Origin: Paenibacillus hamazuiensis
GTDB taxonomy: Bacteria > Bacillota > Bacilli > Paenibacillales > NBRC-103111
Length of the DNA stretch: 64,000 nt
Direction: 5' to 3'
NCBI RefSeq assembly: GCF_023276405.1
Contig: NZ_JALRMO010000001.1
Span: 4,402,001-4,466,000, forward strand
Positions 17,287-25,756 of the stretch are shown piece by piece. Made by a program: the position numbers and the translations under genes. Under the pieces are notes generated by a model. It saw nothing but the letters and a program-made list of their open reading frames with translations. It made no database searches and had not been told where the DNA came from. Each line of letters opens with the position of its first letter. The first letter of the stretch is position 1.

Positions 17287-18525
17287 TCAAGTCGGCCTCA
17301 CCTTGCCGCTGCCTTGGCAGATCGGGCAATCGACAAGCCCGAGCTGTTCCCGGCTTTCCCGCACCTTCTTGCGGGTGAGCTCCACCAGCCCCAGCTTCGT
17401 CCACCCGACGATTACCGTTTTGGTCCGGTCGCGTCTCGCATGGGCTTCCAGACTTTGAACCACCGCCTGCCGCTGCGTCTCGTGATCCATATCGATAAAA
17501 TCGATGATGATCAGTCCGCCGATATCCCTCAGACGCAGCAGCCGCGAAATCTCCTCCGCCGCAGCCATGTTGACTTCAAACACCGTTTGCCCCAGATCGA
17601 CCGACCCGGTATATTTTCCGGTATTTACGTCAAACACGGTCAGCGCCTCCGTCCGATCCACGATCACATAAGCGCCGTTATCCAGCCACACTTTGCGATG
17701 GAAGGCTTTTTCCAGCTGATCTTCGATTCCGAGCTCCCGGAACAGCGGCGTTTGTCCTTTATGCGCCCTCACCTTATTCGCATATTCCGGAGAGACGGAC
17801 TTCAGCATGGATTCGATCTCGAGCCGCGCCTGCGGATGATCGATCACCAGCTCGTCCACCTCGTGATTGACAAGATCGCGAACAAGCCGCGGGATAAGCC
17901 TCATTTCGCTGTATATGCGCCGCGGCGTTCCCGTGGCGGAGGTCCGCTCTTTTTCGATCGTGCGCCATACGCTTCTAAGTAGCCGCAAATCTTCGGCTAT
18001 GGCTTCTTCCGATTCGCCTTCGGCCATCGTCCGGACGATAAAACCTTCACCGGGCTTGAGCAGCTTTGCGGTCAGCCCCTTAAGCCGCTCGCGCTCCGCC
18101 TCCGAATCGATTTTACGGGAGATTCCGATGTAATCCGCATAGGGCATGTATACGCCCCAACGGCCGGGAATCGCATAATGCGTCGTAATGCGCGCCCCCT
18201 TCGTGCCGACAGGCTCCTTGATCACCTGCACCATAAGCTCCTGGCCTTCCGAGACCAGATCGGAAATGGGAGGCTTCACCTTCGGCTGTTTTTCCAAATG
18301 AGCCGGCAGCACGTCGTCTATATATAAAAATGCGTTTTTTTTGAGTCCGATATCGACAAAAGCCGCCTGCATGCCGGGAAGCACATTGACTACTTTGCCG
18401 ATGTATATATTCCCTGCAATATGATGGTCTTTCTGGCCTTCTTCATAATATTCCTGAAGTTTGCCGTCCTCCATCAGCGCAACGCGGGTCGATCCCTCTT
18501 CGCAATGGACTGCGATCAGCTTCAT
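17287..18525 (-). CDS. rng: ribonuclease G/E family endoribonuclease
   Basis: 412 residues from MKLIAVHCEEG (AGAGGTG 6 bases upstream). It has an S1-like RNA-binding part (GNIYIGKVVNVLPGMQAAFVDIGLKKNAFLY), the 5'-sensor and DNase-I-like regions, and the metal-binding catalytic aspartates in TVFDVNTGKY and IIDFIDM. The C-terminal CPICQGSGKV is the Zn-link that holds RNase G/E dimers. The length fits the short RNase G form, without a degradosome scaffold. It lies between spoIVFB and rplU, where Bacillus subtilis has no gene; RNase E/G is absent from B. subtilis but common in Paenibacillus. Confidence 0.93.
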   Translation of the reverse strand: MKLIAVHCEEGSTRVALMEDGKLQEYYEEGQKDHHIAGNIYIGKVVNVLPGMQAAFVDIGLKKNAFLYIDDVLPAHLEKQPKVKPPISDLVSEGQELMVQVIKEPVGTKGARITTHYAIPGRWGVYMPYADYIGISRKIDSEAERERLKGLTAKLLKPGEGFIVRTMAEGESEEAIAEDLRLLRSVWRTIEKERTSATGTPRRIYSEMRLIPRLVRDLVNHEVDELVIDHPQARLEIESMLKSVSPEYANKVRAHKGQTPLFRELGIEDQLEKAFHRKVWLDNGAYVIVDRTEALTVFDVNTGKYTGSVDLGQTVFEVNMAAAEEISRLLRLRDIGGLIIIDFIDMDHETQRQAVVQSLEAHARRDRTKTVIVGWTKLGLVELTRKKVRESREQLGLVDCPICQGSGKVRPT

Positions 18526-18548
18526 TAGGAACACCTCTTGATGTCATT

Positions 18549-19439
18549 TTACATCAAAAGCTCGGAAACTGCACACCCCGGCTTTTTATCGACGAAATAA
18601 GTATGAAGCAGACGCTGCTCGGGCAGCACCGCACGGATAACGCCGCGCTCGTCCATCACATAAATAAGATGATACTTCTCTTTTATAAAAAGACGCAGTA
18701 TATCCGCTACTTTGCGCCGTCCGTTCACGACGATCGGCTGGGCGAGCGCCCCTTTGACGATAAAACCTCCCGCCCTCGCTTCGCGATGCATCAAAAACCG
18801 CAAAAAAAGATAAGGAACGCTGCGGTACGTATGCCAATTGGAAAAAATCAAAAAAAGTCCGATGATCAGCACATTCAGCTTGATACCGTGAGAACCGATC
18901 CGGAGAAAAGCCATGCCGACGATAGTCAAGCTGACGACCAGGCTGGCCGCCGCACACCATTGAATGGCCCGATGATAAGGAAGATGGTAGCTGAGCAGGC
19001 TTTGCATAATTTTGCCGCCGTCGAGCGGCAGCACCGGCATCAGGTTGAACAGCGCGATGATCAGGTTGGCCTGCATAAAGTAGTCCCACCAGCCGCCGGA
19101 CCAAAGCCCCGCCCATTTACAGGCGGCGGCAAAAGCAATCATCAGCACGTTTTGCAGCGGGCCGGCCAGCGCCACGGCGATTTCTTCCCATGCCGGAACC
19201 GTGCCGGGCTCGTCAACGACGAGTACCCCGCCGAAAGGCAGCAGCTGTATTTCTCTCACCTGCCAGCCAAACCCTTTGGCGGCCGTGAGATGGCCAAGCT
19301 CGTGAATGAGCACGATGCCGAACAGGATCAGCATTTCCGCTGCGTAGCCCGTAATGACCGAGAACAGCAGAAGGATCGAAAACAAAGGGTGAAACCGGAA
19401 GCGGAAGCCGCCCCATTCCAAGCCGGCCCATTTAATCAA
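18549..19439 (-). CDS. spoIVFB: SpoIVFB intramembrane metalloprotease
   Basis: 296 residues, M50 family. In the mother cell it cleaves pro-sigma-K within the forespore membrane. The zinc site is HELGH at residues 46-50 (ligands H46, H50, catalytic E47) and D140 in the NLMPVLPLDGG motif. About six hydrophobic segments are followed by a C-terminal CBS-like domain (residues 225-290) that senses ATP in the known enzyme. The start is TTG at 19439, overlapping the spoIVFA stop by eight bases (TTGATTAA), so the two are translationally coupled. Confidence 0.92.
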   Translation of the reverse strand: MIKWAGLEWGGFRFRFHPLFSILLLFSVITGYAAEMLILFGIVLIHELGHLTAAKGFGWQVREIQLLPFGGVLVVDEPGTVPAWEEIAVALAGPLQNVLMIAFAAACKWAGLWSGGWWDYFMQANLIIALFNLMPVLPLDGGKIMQSLLSYHLPYHRAIQWCAAASLVVSLTIVGMAFLRIGSHGIKLNVLIIGLFLIFSNWHTYRSVPYLFLRFLMHREARAGGFIVKGALAQPIVVNGRRKVADILRLFIKEKYHLIYVMDERGVIRAVLPEQRLLHTYFVDKKPGCAVSELLM

Positions 19440-20334
19440 AGGAAACCACTTCCGTCGGGTTGATGAACTTGCCTTCTCTCGTCAATGCAAAATAAAGCGC
19501 CGCCCCTTGTCCGCCGGAAGCACCGCCAAGCGCAGCGCTGTTATTTTTCCCCGCCGTGCCGACCGTCTCCCCTCCCTTGATCCAATCATTTACTTCCACT
19601 CTTGGCTGCTCCAACCAGCCGTAAGTAGACTGCAGCCCGTTCGCATGCTGGATGACGACGGTGTACCCCGTATCCTCTTTGTTGCCCGAATAGATGACGC
19701 GGCCGGTATCAAGAGCGAATACGGGGCTGCCTTCCTTCGTCTGCACGGTGATGCCGAGGCGGGAAGGCTCGAACGAAGTGATGATTTTCCCTTGTACCGG
19801 GGTAAAATAATGCTTTGTCATATTGGAAACCTTCTCCGCCTCCTCCGACTTGATCGAACGAAGCGCCGGAAGCAGCGAAGGAGTGCCGTTAAACTGCTTT
19901 TCATACCACGCAGCCAGTTGTTTAAAATCGTACGACTCCGTCAAAGCGGTCCTCACATAGTCGCGTCCCTTCTGGGCAAACGGGTGATTGATCTGGAACA
20001 ATCCCCAAACGGCAGCAAACGCGAAAACGGATAATATCAGCTTGGTTCGGATCTGGCCTTTTGAAGGCGGTTCGAAGCGAAAGCGCTCGTCCGGATTCCA
20101 ACGTTCCTTCCCCGCTTCGGCCATATCTCGCTCCCATTTCATTTTCCATACGTATTCCGGATCGTTCATCGGGTGGTTGTCCCGATACGGATTATGATAG
20201 AGCGGCGGCTGCGGCTGCTTGTCCTCTTCGCCGTAATACGCTTCCTTAAAAGGAAACGATGCGTGCGGGCCAGTCTCGCGCAGTTCTTTGATCCGGTCCA
20301 TTCTCCGCCGGCGAACTTTGTCCTTCACTTCCAT
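19432..20334 (-). CDS. spoIVFA: SpoIVFA-type LytM (M23-like) regulator
   Basis: 300 residues: a long charged cytoplasmic part (1-95), one membrane segment at about 98-115, then a LytM-like domain (180-300). The Zn-binding residues of active M23 enzymes are replaced (LYFALTREG in place of the HxH motif), so it should be catalytically dead, as expected for SpoIVFA, which holds SpoIVFB inactive until the forespore signal comes. GAGGAG precedes the ATG. Overlap with spoIVFB fixes the pairing. Confidence 0.9.
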   Translation of the reverse strand: MEVKDKVRRRRMDRIKELRETGPHASFPFKEAYYGEEDKQPQPPLYHNPYRDNHPMNDPEYVWKMKWERDMAEAGKERWNPDERFRFEPPSKGQIRTKLILSVFAFAAVWGLFQINHPFAQKGRDYVRTALTESYDFKQLAAWYEKQFNGTPSLLPALRSIKSEEAEKVSNMTKHYFTPVQGKIITSFEPSRLGITVQTKEGSPVFALDTGRVIYSGNKEDTGYTVVIQHANGLQSTYGWLEQPRVEVNDWIKGGETVGTAGKNNSAALGGASGGQGAALYFALTREGKFINPTEVVSFD

Positions 20335-20398
20335 CTCTTTCTCCTCCCGACCCTCTTTGGCAAAATAGCTCGTTTACTCCATCCTATGAGCTTGTACG

Positions 20399-20430
20399 CA
20401 AAAAAAGCACCCGTGAGGGCGCTTTTTTTA
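20399..20430 (-). terminator. Terminator between IS110/repeat cluster B and spoIVFA
   Basis: AAAAAAGC-ACCC-GTGA-GGGC-GCTTTTTT is symmetrical and could stop transcription from either side. It lies 65 bases upstream of spoIVFA. Confidence 0.65.
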
Positions 20431-20482
20431 GCTGCGTCATAATGAATCGGAGTAATTTGAGTTTTTGTTAAGCATTTTCAAC

Positions 20483-20514
20483 TAAAAAAAAGAGCAGGTC
20501 CGACACCTGCTCTT
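20483..20514 (-). terminator. Second terminator upstream of spoIVFA
   Basis: On the minus strand AAGAGCAGGT-GTCGG-ACCTGCTCTT, a perfect 10-bp stem, is followed by TTTTTT. Together with the hairpin at 20.4 kb it insulates spoIVFA from leftward transcription. Confidence 0.8.
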
Positions 20515-20600
20515 AAAGTAACCCGATTTATTGTGCAAACTTACATTTTCCGCTTTAGTCGCTCGCAGCATCACACATCGCACATCGCGCCAACAGTAGA

Positions 20601-20755
20601 GCGTGTCGGGACATAGGTTTTGCCCCGGCAAAACCATGGCCAGACAACCGCGGGCCAGAGGCACGCAGTCCCTCCCTCATCACCGCTCCAACAGTAAAGC
20701 GTGTCGGGAATAGGATTTTTCGCCAAACAGCGAAAAATCCATTCCGGACAAACGC
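20601..20755. repeat. Hairpin repeat units B1 and B2 (minus orientation)
   Basis: Units at 20699-20755 (B1) and 20601-20651 (B2). In minus orientation they start GCGTTTGTCCGG and GCGGTTGTCTGG and end CGACACGCT, followed by TTACTGTTGG or CTACTGTTGG. B1 has an 11-bp stem GGATTTTTCGC/GCGAAAAATCC; B2 has TTTTGCC/GGCAAAA. They belong to the same family as the units at 15.9 and 63.4-63.7 kb. Confidence 0.7.
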
Positions 20756-20779
20756 GCATTAGCAGCGAGCATGAACTCC

Positions 20780-20840
20780 CAGCGGGCGGGTCCAGGGCGC
20801 CCGAGCGCCTGGGGTCCCCCTTTAGGGGGATTTAGGGGGT
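20780..20840. repeat. Apparent empty form of the inverted-repeat element
   Basis: On the minus strand CCCCCTAAATCCCCC leads to GGGGACCCCAGG joined directly to CGCTCGGGCGCCCTGGACCC. In the cluster at 62.9-63.4 kb these same two flanks are separated by 368 bp (62977-63344) containing the element. Here the element is missing. Confidence 0.6.
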
Positions 20841-20974
20841 GGCACTGCGATTTGATGGGAAAATAACGTTTAGCTCGAGGTCACTTCGAAGAGAAAATGG
20901 ATTGAAATGAGGTCAAAAGCCGAAAAAAGGCAATAGGATGCCCGGTCCCCATAATGAATATTTTTTAAAAGAGC

Positions 20975-22224
20975 CTAACTGGTTGAGGGAAGTTCGTCTA
21001 CTTTTTGTATCGAGTAACCTAATTTTTGTAGCCTACGAATCATTAGCTCTTCCTTGGAAATGCTTCGTCGTTTCTCTAAATAGTCCGCACCAAGTTCTTT
21101 GTACGGTTCGTTCTTCAATAGGATGTGGTACGCAATGACTAGAATCTTATGGGCGATCGCAATGACAGCCTTGTTTTTCCCGCGCCGACTTGTAATGGAC
21201 CAGAACTTTGCACCTAAGTAGGATTTCGTGTTGCTGGCGGCCCAGGCTGCTTCTGTGAGAGCAGACTTAAGAATTTTATCGCCTTTGGTTATGGTAGTAC
21301 TTTTTTTTTACCGGCACTCTCATTATTGCCCGGACTAAGCCCTGCCCAAGAAGATAGGTGCATCTCCGTGGGAAATACAGACATATCCGTTCCCAGTTCA
21401 GCCAAGATGATCTTGGCGGTATGCTCGCCAACACCAGGAATACTATCCAATAGCTCTAATTGCCGCTGATACGGTGCGAAGTATACTTCCATGTCGGCCT
21501 CTAACTCAGCGATGGATTGTTCGAGAAATTCGAGATGTTTGAGCGATCTAGCGATCATGGAACGATGGTGTTTGGTGACGCGACCATTGAGAGCAGAAAC
21601 GAGTTGCGGAATCTTGGAGCGCAGAGAGGCTTTGGCAAGATCGGCGATTTGCGCGGGTTCAATAACTTCGCCATTCACAAGAGCTTGAAGCATGAGACGG
21701 CCGGAAACGCCAAAAACATCGCTCATAAAGGTGGAGAGCTTAATGTTAGCCATCTCGAGAACCTTCAAGATGCGGTTTCTTTCGGCGGTAGCGTGCCCAA
21801 CGAGTTTTTTGCGGTATCTCGTCAAATCTCGCAATTCGCGGATTTCCACAGGAGGCACAAAGCTGCCGCGGATTAAATCGCACCGATGAAGTTCTGCGAT
21901 CCATTGGGCATCTTTCATATCGGTTTTACGGCCTTTGATGGCTTTAATATGGGCAGCGTTGGCCAGAGTGATGGTGCAAGAAGCTTCAAGTACATTGTAA
22001 ACAGGTTGCCAGAAGATGCCGGTGCTTTCCATGGCGATCTCTGTGCATCCTTCTTCAGTGAGCCAGTCGGCTAGTTCGAGCAGGCCGGAGAGTACCGTAG
22101 AAAACTCCCGAATCACTTTCGTCGGCTTTTGATGAAGAGGGCCTTTTAACAAGCAAACAACAACGTTGGCCTGATGAACATCGAGGCCGGCGCAGCAAGT
22201 ACGAATCGCATCCAAATAGATCAT
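20975..22224 (-). pseudogene. IS110-family transposase, interrupted by a one-base shift in an A9 run
   Basis: Two reading frames together give about 416 residues. The first (22224 to 21289) has the RuvC-like DEDD domain: AGLDVHQ, AMESTGIFWQ, then GRKTDMKDAQW. It continues to the C-terminal serine region (SIPGVGEHTAK, LSSWAGLSPGNNESAGKKK) and stops at VLP. The second frame restores the family C-terminus (STTITKGDKILKSAL...KNKAVIAIAHKILVIAYH) down to 20975. The shift is in nine adenines at 21301-21309; ten would give one continuous frame. The catalytic residues are all present. It could be a dead copy, transcriptional slippage, or a homopolymer error. The start may be the ATG at 22224 or a TTG slightly downstream. 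Confidence 0.85.
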
Positions 22225-22239
22225 CCTTTCTACACAGGC

Positions 22240-22414
22240 TACCAACACCCTCCCAGACCGAAATTTGATGGGTGTGCTCGTGGCGACAAAGATTTGTTCT
22301 CAGGGTGTGGTAAGTCAGTTTAGGGGGCGAGGTCGTACACTCAAAATCCCGGCGACTTACCTGCACTGTGTAGTAAAAAGAATTCACGGTTTAAACAGAG
22401 TTTAAACCGTGAAC
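22240..22414 (-). ncRNA. Putative IS110 bridge RNA
   Basis: Reading the minus strand, three stem-loops follow each other upstream of the transposase. The first is a 14-bp hairpin (22414-22384). The second (22361-22309) is closed by GGTAAGTC/GACTTACC, with a large internal loop and an apical GAG/CTC hairpin. The third (22308-22245) is closed by ACACCCT/AGGGTGT. A 5' hairpin plus two stem-loops with large internal loops, about 175 nt in all and in the left end of the element, is the arrangement described for IS110 bridge RNAs (IS621). One strand of each internal loop matches flanking DNA over ten bases (see findings). Confidence 0.6.
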
Positions 22415-22523
22415 CGCTCGAACATTTTCATATCTTATTGTGACGCTCTGTCATCTTGTTTAGGGGGGGGGAGAACGTTCGATTTAGGGGCACCCCTACA
22501 ATTAAGGAGGGGCCAACCCCGCC
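22415..22523. other. Junction between rodA and the IS110 element
   Basis: No gene. Contains a run of nine G (22463-22471) and short GC-rich palindromic pieces (AGGGGCACCCCT) related to the flanks of the repeat clusters. The 14-bp hairpin at 22384-22414 could also act on rodA transcripts, but it has no clean T-tract. Confidence 0.45.
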
Positions 22524-23669
22524 TCAGTAGCTCGGCTCCTTCTCCTGGTGCACCTTGATGCTCATCACCAGCCCCATCGACATCATATTGATCATCAGCG
22601 AGGTTCCTCCGTAGCTGATAAACGGCAGCGTGATGCCGGTCAGCGGCATAATTCCGATCAGCATGCCGATGTTTTCGAAGATCTGGAAAACGAACATGGA
22701 GACGATGCCGGTTATAATAAACGATCCTCCGTGATCCCCGCACTGAAGCGAAATCAGAATCATCCTGTAAATAAGCACAAAATATAACAGCAGCAGCACG
22801 GACGCGCCCATAAAACCGAACTCTTCGCCGACCACGACGAAAATCGAATCGGAATAAGCGTAAGGGATATAACCCCGATGAACGGACGAACCGTGCAAAT
22901 ATTTTTCCCCGAACAGCGCTCCGGAGCCGATTGCTTTCGTTGCGTTTTCTACCTGATATCTCTCGTCCGAGGTCGCCGAGTTCGGGTCGAGAAACGTATC
23001 GATGCGGGCAACCCAGTGGCCCTTTTCCTTGCTGACGAGAAACTCTTTGATCGGATCGTGAAAATGCGAAAACAAATATAAAAACAAAGCTATTCCGCCC
23101 ACCGCCAGAGCGAGGCCGACCAGGAAATGAGTGTATTTGATATTGCCGATCCAGAGCATGCCGATAAAAATAACAAGAAAAATAATGGCGTTGCCAAGAT
23201 CCGGTTGAATTAGCACAAGAATAAACGGGACGAACGTAAGGACCCCTACCGGCACGACGCCGGTGATGAATTTCAGGTTTTCGCCTTTTTTCCTCGCCAA
23301 AAAGGCGGCCAGCGCGATGATCAGAAGCAGCTTGACCAGCTCGGCCGGCTGAAACTCCAAATTGCCGAACAGCTTGAACCAGCTCTTGGCTTTGTTTTTT
23401 TCCACCCCGAACAAATATACGGCCACCAGCAGGGCTATGCCGGTTATATATAAATAAGGAGCGATTTTCATCATTATCCGGTAATCGATAAAGGTTACGC
23501 CGAGGAATGCCAAAACCGCAATCCCGTCGATGATCAGCATTTTTTTCAGATCGAAGCCGATTTTCGGATCGTCCACTGTGGCGCTGTAAACGAGCAGTCC
23601 GCTGATCGCCATGAGAATGAGCAAAATAACGATGATGGATGCGTCAACGTTTTTAAATTTGCGAAGCAC
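22524..23669 (-). CDS. rodA: rod-shape SEDS protein RodA
   Basis: 381 residues with about ten membrane segments, SEDS family (RodA/FtsW/SpoVE). SEDS proteins are peptidoglycan glycosyltransferases. Family motifs include LEFQPAELVKLLLI, LIQPDLGNAIIFL and the C-terminal GIMPLTGITLPFISYGGTS. Its place in the mre-min cluster favours RodA, the elongation member, over FtsW. The start is GTG at 23669, with AGGATG upstream; it follows minD by 6 bases. Confidence 0.88.
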   Translation of the reverse strand: MLRKFKNVDASIIVILLILMAISGLLVYSATVDDPKIGFDLKKMLIIDGIAVLAFLGVTFIDYRIMMKIAPYLYITGIALLVAVYLFGVEKNKAKSWFKLFGNLEFQPAELVKLLLIIALAAFLARKKGENLKFITGVVPVGVLTFVPFILVLIQPDLGNAIIFLVIFIGMLWIGNIKYTHFLVGLALAVGGIALFLYLFSHFHDPIKEFLVSKEKGHWVARIDTFLDPNSATSDERYQVENATKAIGSGALFGEKYLHGSSVHRGYIPYAYSDSIFVVVGEEFGFMGASVLLLLYFVLIYRMILISLQCGDHGGSFIITGIVSMFVFQIFENIGMLIGIMPLTGITLPFISYGGTSLMINMMSMGLVMSIKVHQEKEPSY

Positions 23670-23675
23670 CGCGGA

Positions 23676-24470
23676 TCATCCTATCCCCATGAATTTTTTA
23701 AGCCGCTTCATCATGCCGGGTTTTTCCTCGAGCGACATGAGCGGCACGGTATCGCCCAAAATGCGGCGCGCAATGTTGCGGTAAGCGATCGCAGCGCGGG
23801 AGGTCGGATTCATCACCGTCGGTTCCCCTGAATTGGCGGCTTTAATAACGTATTCGTCGTCCGGCACGATGCCGAGCAAATCGATCGCAAGCACGGAGCA
23901 AATCTCGTCGATGTCGAGCATTTCGCCTTTCTTCACCATGCTCGGACGAATCCGATTGACAATCAGCTTCGGCGAATGAATCTTCTCGTTCTCCAAAAGC
24001 CCGATGATCCGGTCGGCGTCCCGCACCGCAGCGTTTTCAGGCGTCGTCACGACAATCGCCTTGTCGGCGCCGGCGACGGCGTTTTTGAAGCCCTGCTCGA
24101 TGCCGGCCGGGCAATCGATGATGACGAATTCGAAATCCTGTTTCAAATCCTGCACAATTTGCCGGACACTCTCCGGCGAAACCGCGTGTTTGTCTTTCGT
24201 TTGCGCAGCGGGCAGCAGATAAAGCTCGTCAAAACGCTTGTCCTTAATGAGCGCTTGCGGCAGCCGGCAGCGCCCGTCGGCAACGTCCACCAGATCGTAG
24301 ATGATGCGGTTTTCCAGCCCCATCACTACGTCGAGATTGCGGAGTCCGATATCGGTATCGACCATGCATACTTTTTTCCCTTGGAGCGCGAGGGCCGTGC
24401 CTAAGTTGGCCGACGTCGTCGTCTTGCCGACGCCGCCTTTTCCTGATGTGACTACGATTGCTTCACCCAC
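23676..24470 (-). CDS. minD: septum-site determining ATPase MinD
   Basis: 264 residues from a GTG start: MGEAIVVTSGKGGVGKTTTS, which carries the deviant Walker A motif. A TTG three codons upstream touches the GGAG site, so GTG at 24470, nine bases from it, is the better start and matches Bacillus MinD. The C-terminal amphipathic helix (PGMMKRLKKFMGIG) anchors it to the membrane. It recruits MinC to poles and division sites. Confidence 0.95.
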   Translation of the reverse strand: MGEAIVVTSGKGGVGKTTTSANLGTALALQGKKVCMVDTDIGLRNLDVVMGLENRIIYDLVDVADGRCRLPQALIKDKRFDELYLLPAAQTKDKHAVSPESVRQIVQDLKQDFEFVIIDCPAGIEQGFKNAVAGADKAIVVTTPENAAVRDADRIIGLLENEKIHSPKLIVNRIRPSMVKKGEMLDIDEICSVLAIDLLGIVPDDEYVIKAANSGEPTVMNPTSRAAIAYRNIARRILGDTVPLMSLEEKPGMMKRLKKFMGIG

Positions 24471-24497
24471 TGAACTCAACTCCTTTAATCAAAACGT

Positions 24498-25139
24498 TTA
24501 AAGAACAAGCCGGTGCAGCTGATGAACCTTGTCGATTTGCATCTGCCCGTCTTTGATATAGGCGAATTCCATAAACGTATCGCTTGTTCCCCATTCGTCG
24601 GGGGGGCGGCTGATGATGCCGGCAATGCGCAGCTGGGTCGGTCTCAGATGCGATGCGGCTATGATCGCCTGCTCGTCTCCGTCGATGCCGGCATGAGCCA
24701 TCCCGCGCAGCGACCCCATAATATAGATGCTGCCCGTACAAAAGATGCTGCCGCCGGGATTCACGTCGCCCAGATAGAGCAGATTGCCGTCGTGATGGAT
24801 CGTTTGCCCGGAGCGGACAATCCCTTTCATCATCGCCAGCTTCGGATCATCTGGGTTCGGCAGCGCGTCCGGCGCTTGCGCCTCGATCGACTGGATGAGC
24901 AGGTTGCCTTTCTGGCTTATAATGCTGCGAATGCGGGCCTTTTCCTCGTCCGATACGATCCGGCGGCCCAGCTTCACGCTCACGTGAATGATCGGCCCGG
25001 TCAATATTTTCTCGTGCGTCTTCTCCAGCTTGTGCTGAAGCTCCTTCAGCACCTCTTCCCAATCGCACGTATCGTCCAGCATAAAAACAAGGCCGTCCTT
25101 AACACCTTTGATGGTCACATGATGCTTGACTGCCGTCAT
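24498..25139 (-). CDS. minC: septum-site inhibitor MinC
   Basis: 213 residues from MTAVKHHVTIKGVKDGL. The N-terminal part blocks FtsZ assembly. The C-terminal right-handed beta-helix (GQTIHHDGNLLYLGDVNPGG, then GSIYIMGSLRGMAHAG) binds MinD. The GGGGG site is about 9 bases before the ATG at 25139; a TTG at 25157 in the same frame sits inside that site and is not likely to be used. The 27-base gap to minD indicates one operon. Confidence 0.93.
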   Translation of the reverse strand: MTAVKHHVTIKGVKDGLVFMLDDTCDWEEVLKELQHKLEKTHEKILTGPIIHVSVKLGRRIVSDEEKARIRSIISQKGNLLIQSIEAQAPDALPNPDDPKLAMMKGIVRSGQTIHHDGNLLYLGDVNPGGSIFCTGSIYIMGSLRGMAHAGIDGDEQAIIAASHLRPTQLRIAGIISRPPDEWGTSDTFMEFAYIKDGQMQIDKVHQLHRLVL

Positions 25140-25220
25140 TCCGTTTTTTACCCCCAACTTTTGCTTATCCCTATACCATTCGTTCTGTGGACGCCGATCT
25201 CCTTCCGGGCACCGGAAAAA

Positions 25221-25748
25221 TTAATCCGTTTCTTGCTCGGCCATGCTTTGCGCGTTCTCGAAAAATTTGCGGACCGGCACATATATAGCCAATGCGAACA
25301 GCAGATTGATCAGCATGCTGGGAAGCATTTGATGGAAAAAGACCCATTGCAGCTCAAGGTGGGTGACGCGGAACAGCGTATATAAGCCGAACACAAGCAT
25401 TTCATAAAGCAAAAGGCCGACAGAGATCACGATCATGCTGAACACAATGCTGTTATGAGTTCTCCGGTGAGCAAGTCCGGCTAAATATCCCGCCAGCCCC
25501 ATACTGAAGGATATGGGACCGAGCATCGGGGAATAATAAATCATATCTTGCAAAAGACCGAAACCGAGACCATAAAACAGTGCGGTATGCCGATTTTTAT
25601 ACAGTCCGATATAAAGAACGACGATCAATATGAAATGCGGTGCCACGTGCACTTTAGATTGCCATACGGCTGGCATGAGCCATTGCAAAATAGACCCTTC
25701 CAGCACAAACAGCCCCAGCATCGACAGCCATAGCAGATTGCGTGTCAT
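25221..25748 (-). CDS. mreD: rod-shape protein MreD
   Basis: 175 residues with five to six hydrophobic segments, an integral membrane protein that works with MreB, MreC and RodA in lateral wall synthesis. MreD is weakly conserved; the call rests on size, hydrophobicity and its place 8 bases after mreC. GAGGTGA precedes the ATG. Confidence 0.9.
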   Translation of the reverse strand: MTRNLLWLSMLGLFVLEGSILQWLMPAVWQSKVHVAPHFILIVVLYIGLYKNRHTALFYGLGFGLLQDMIYYSPMLGPISFSMGLAGYLAGLAHRRTHNSIVFSMIVISVGLLLYEMLVFGLYTLFRVTHLELQWVFFHQMLPSMLINLLFALAIYVPVRKFFENAQSMAEQETD

Positions 25749-25756
25749 AGGTCACC

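Larger units (their letters stand above)
20850..22457 (-). mobile_element. IS110-family insertion sequence (limits approximate)
   Basis: Contains a DEDD transposase gene and, upstream of it, about 230 bp of structured non-coding DNA, the layout of IS110-group elements. No terminal inverted repeats are seen, which is normal for the family. The right limit is set near the 10-mer CCCATCAAAT at 20859-20850 and the left limit near CCCCCTAAAC at 22467-22458 (both minus strand), because both 10-mers recur inside the putative guide RNA. The exact ends cannot be fixed without an empty site. It lies between rodA and spoIVFA, in the same kind of CCCCCTAAA-rich repeat DNA that occurs elsewhere in the window. 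Confidence 0.65.

Noticed and set aside
22384-22414. rodA terminator
   Set aside because: The 14-bp hairpin is strong but lies about 110 bases after rodA and has no following T-tract in the immediate tail; it fits better as the 5' hairpin of the IS110 RNA.
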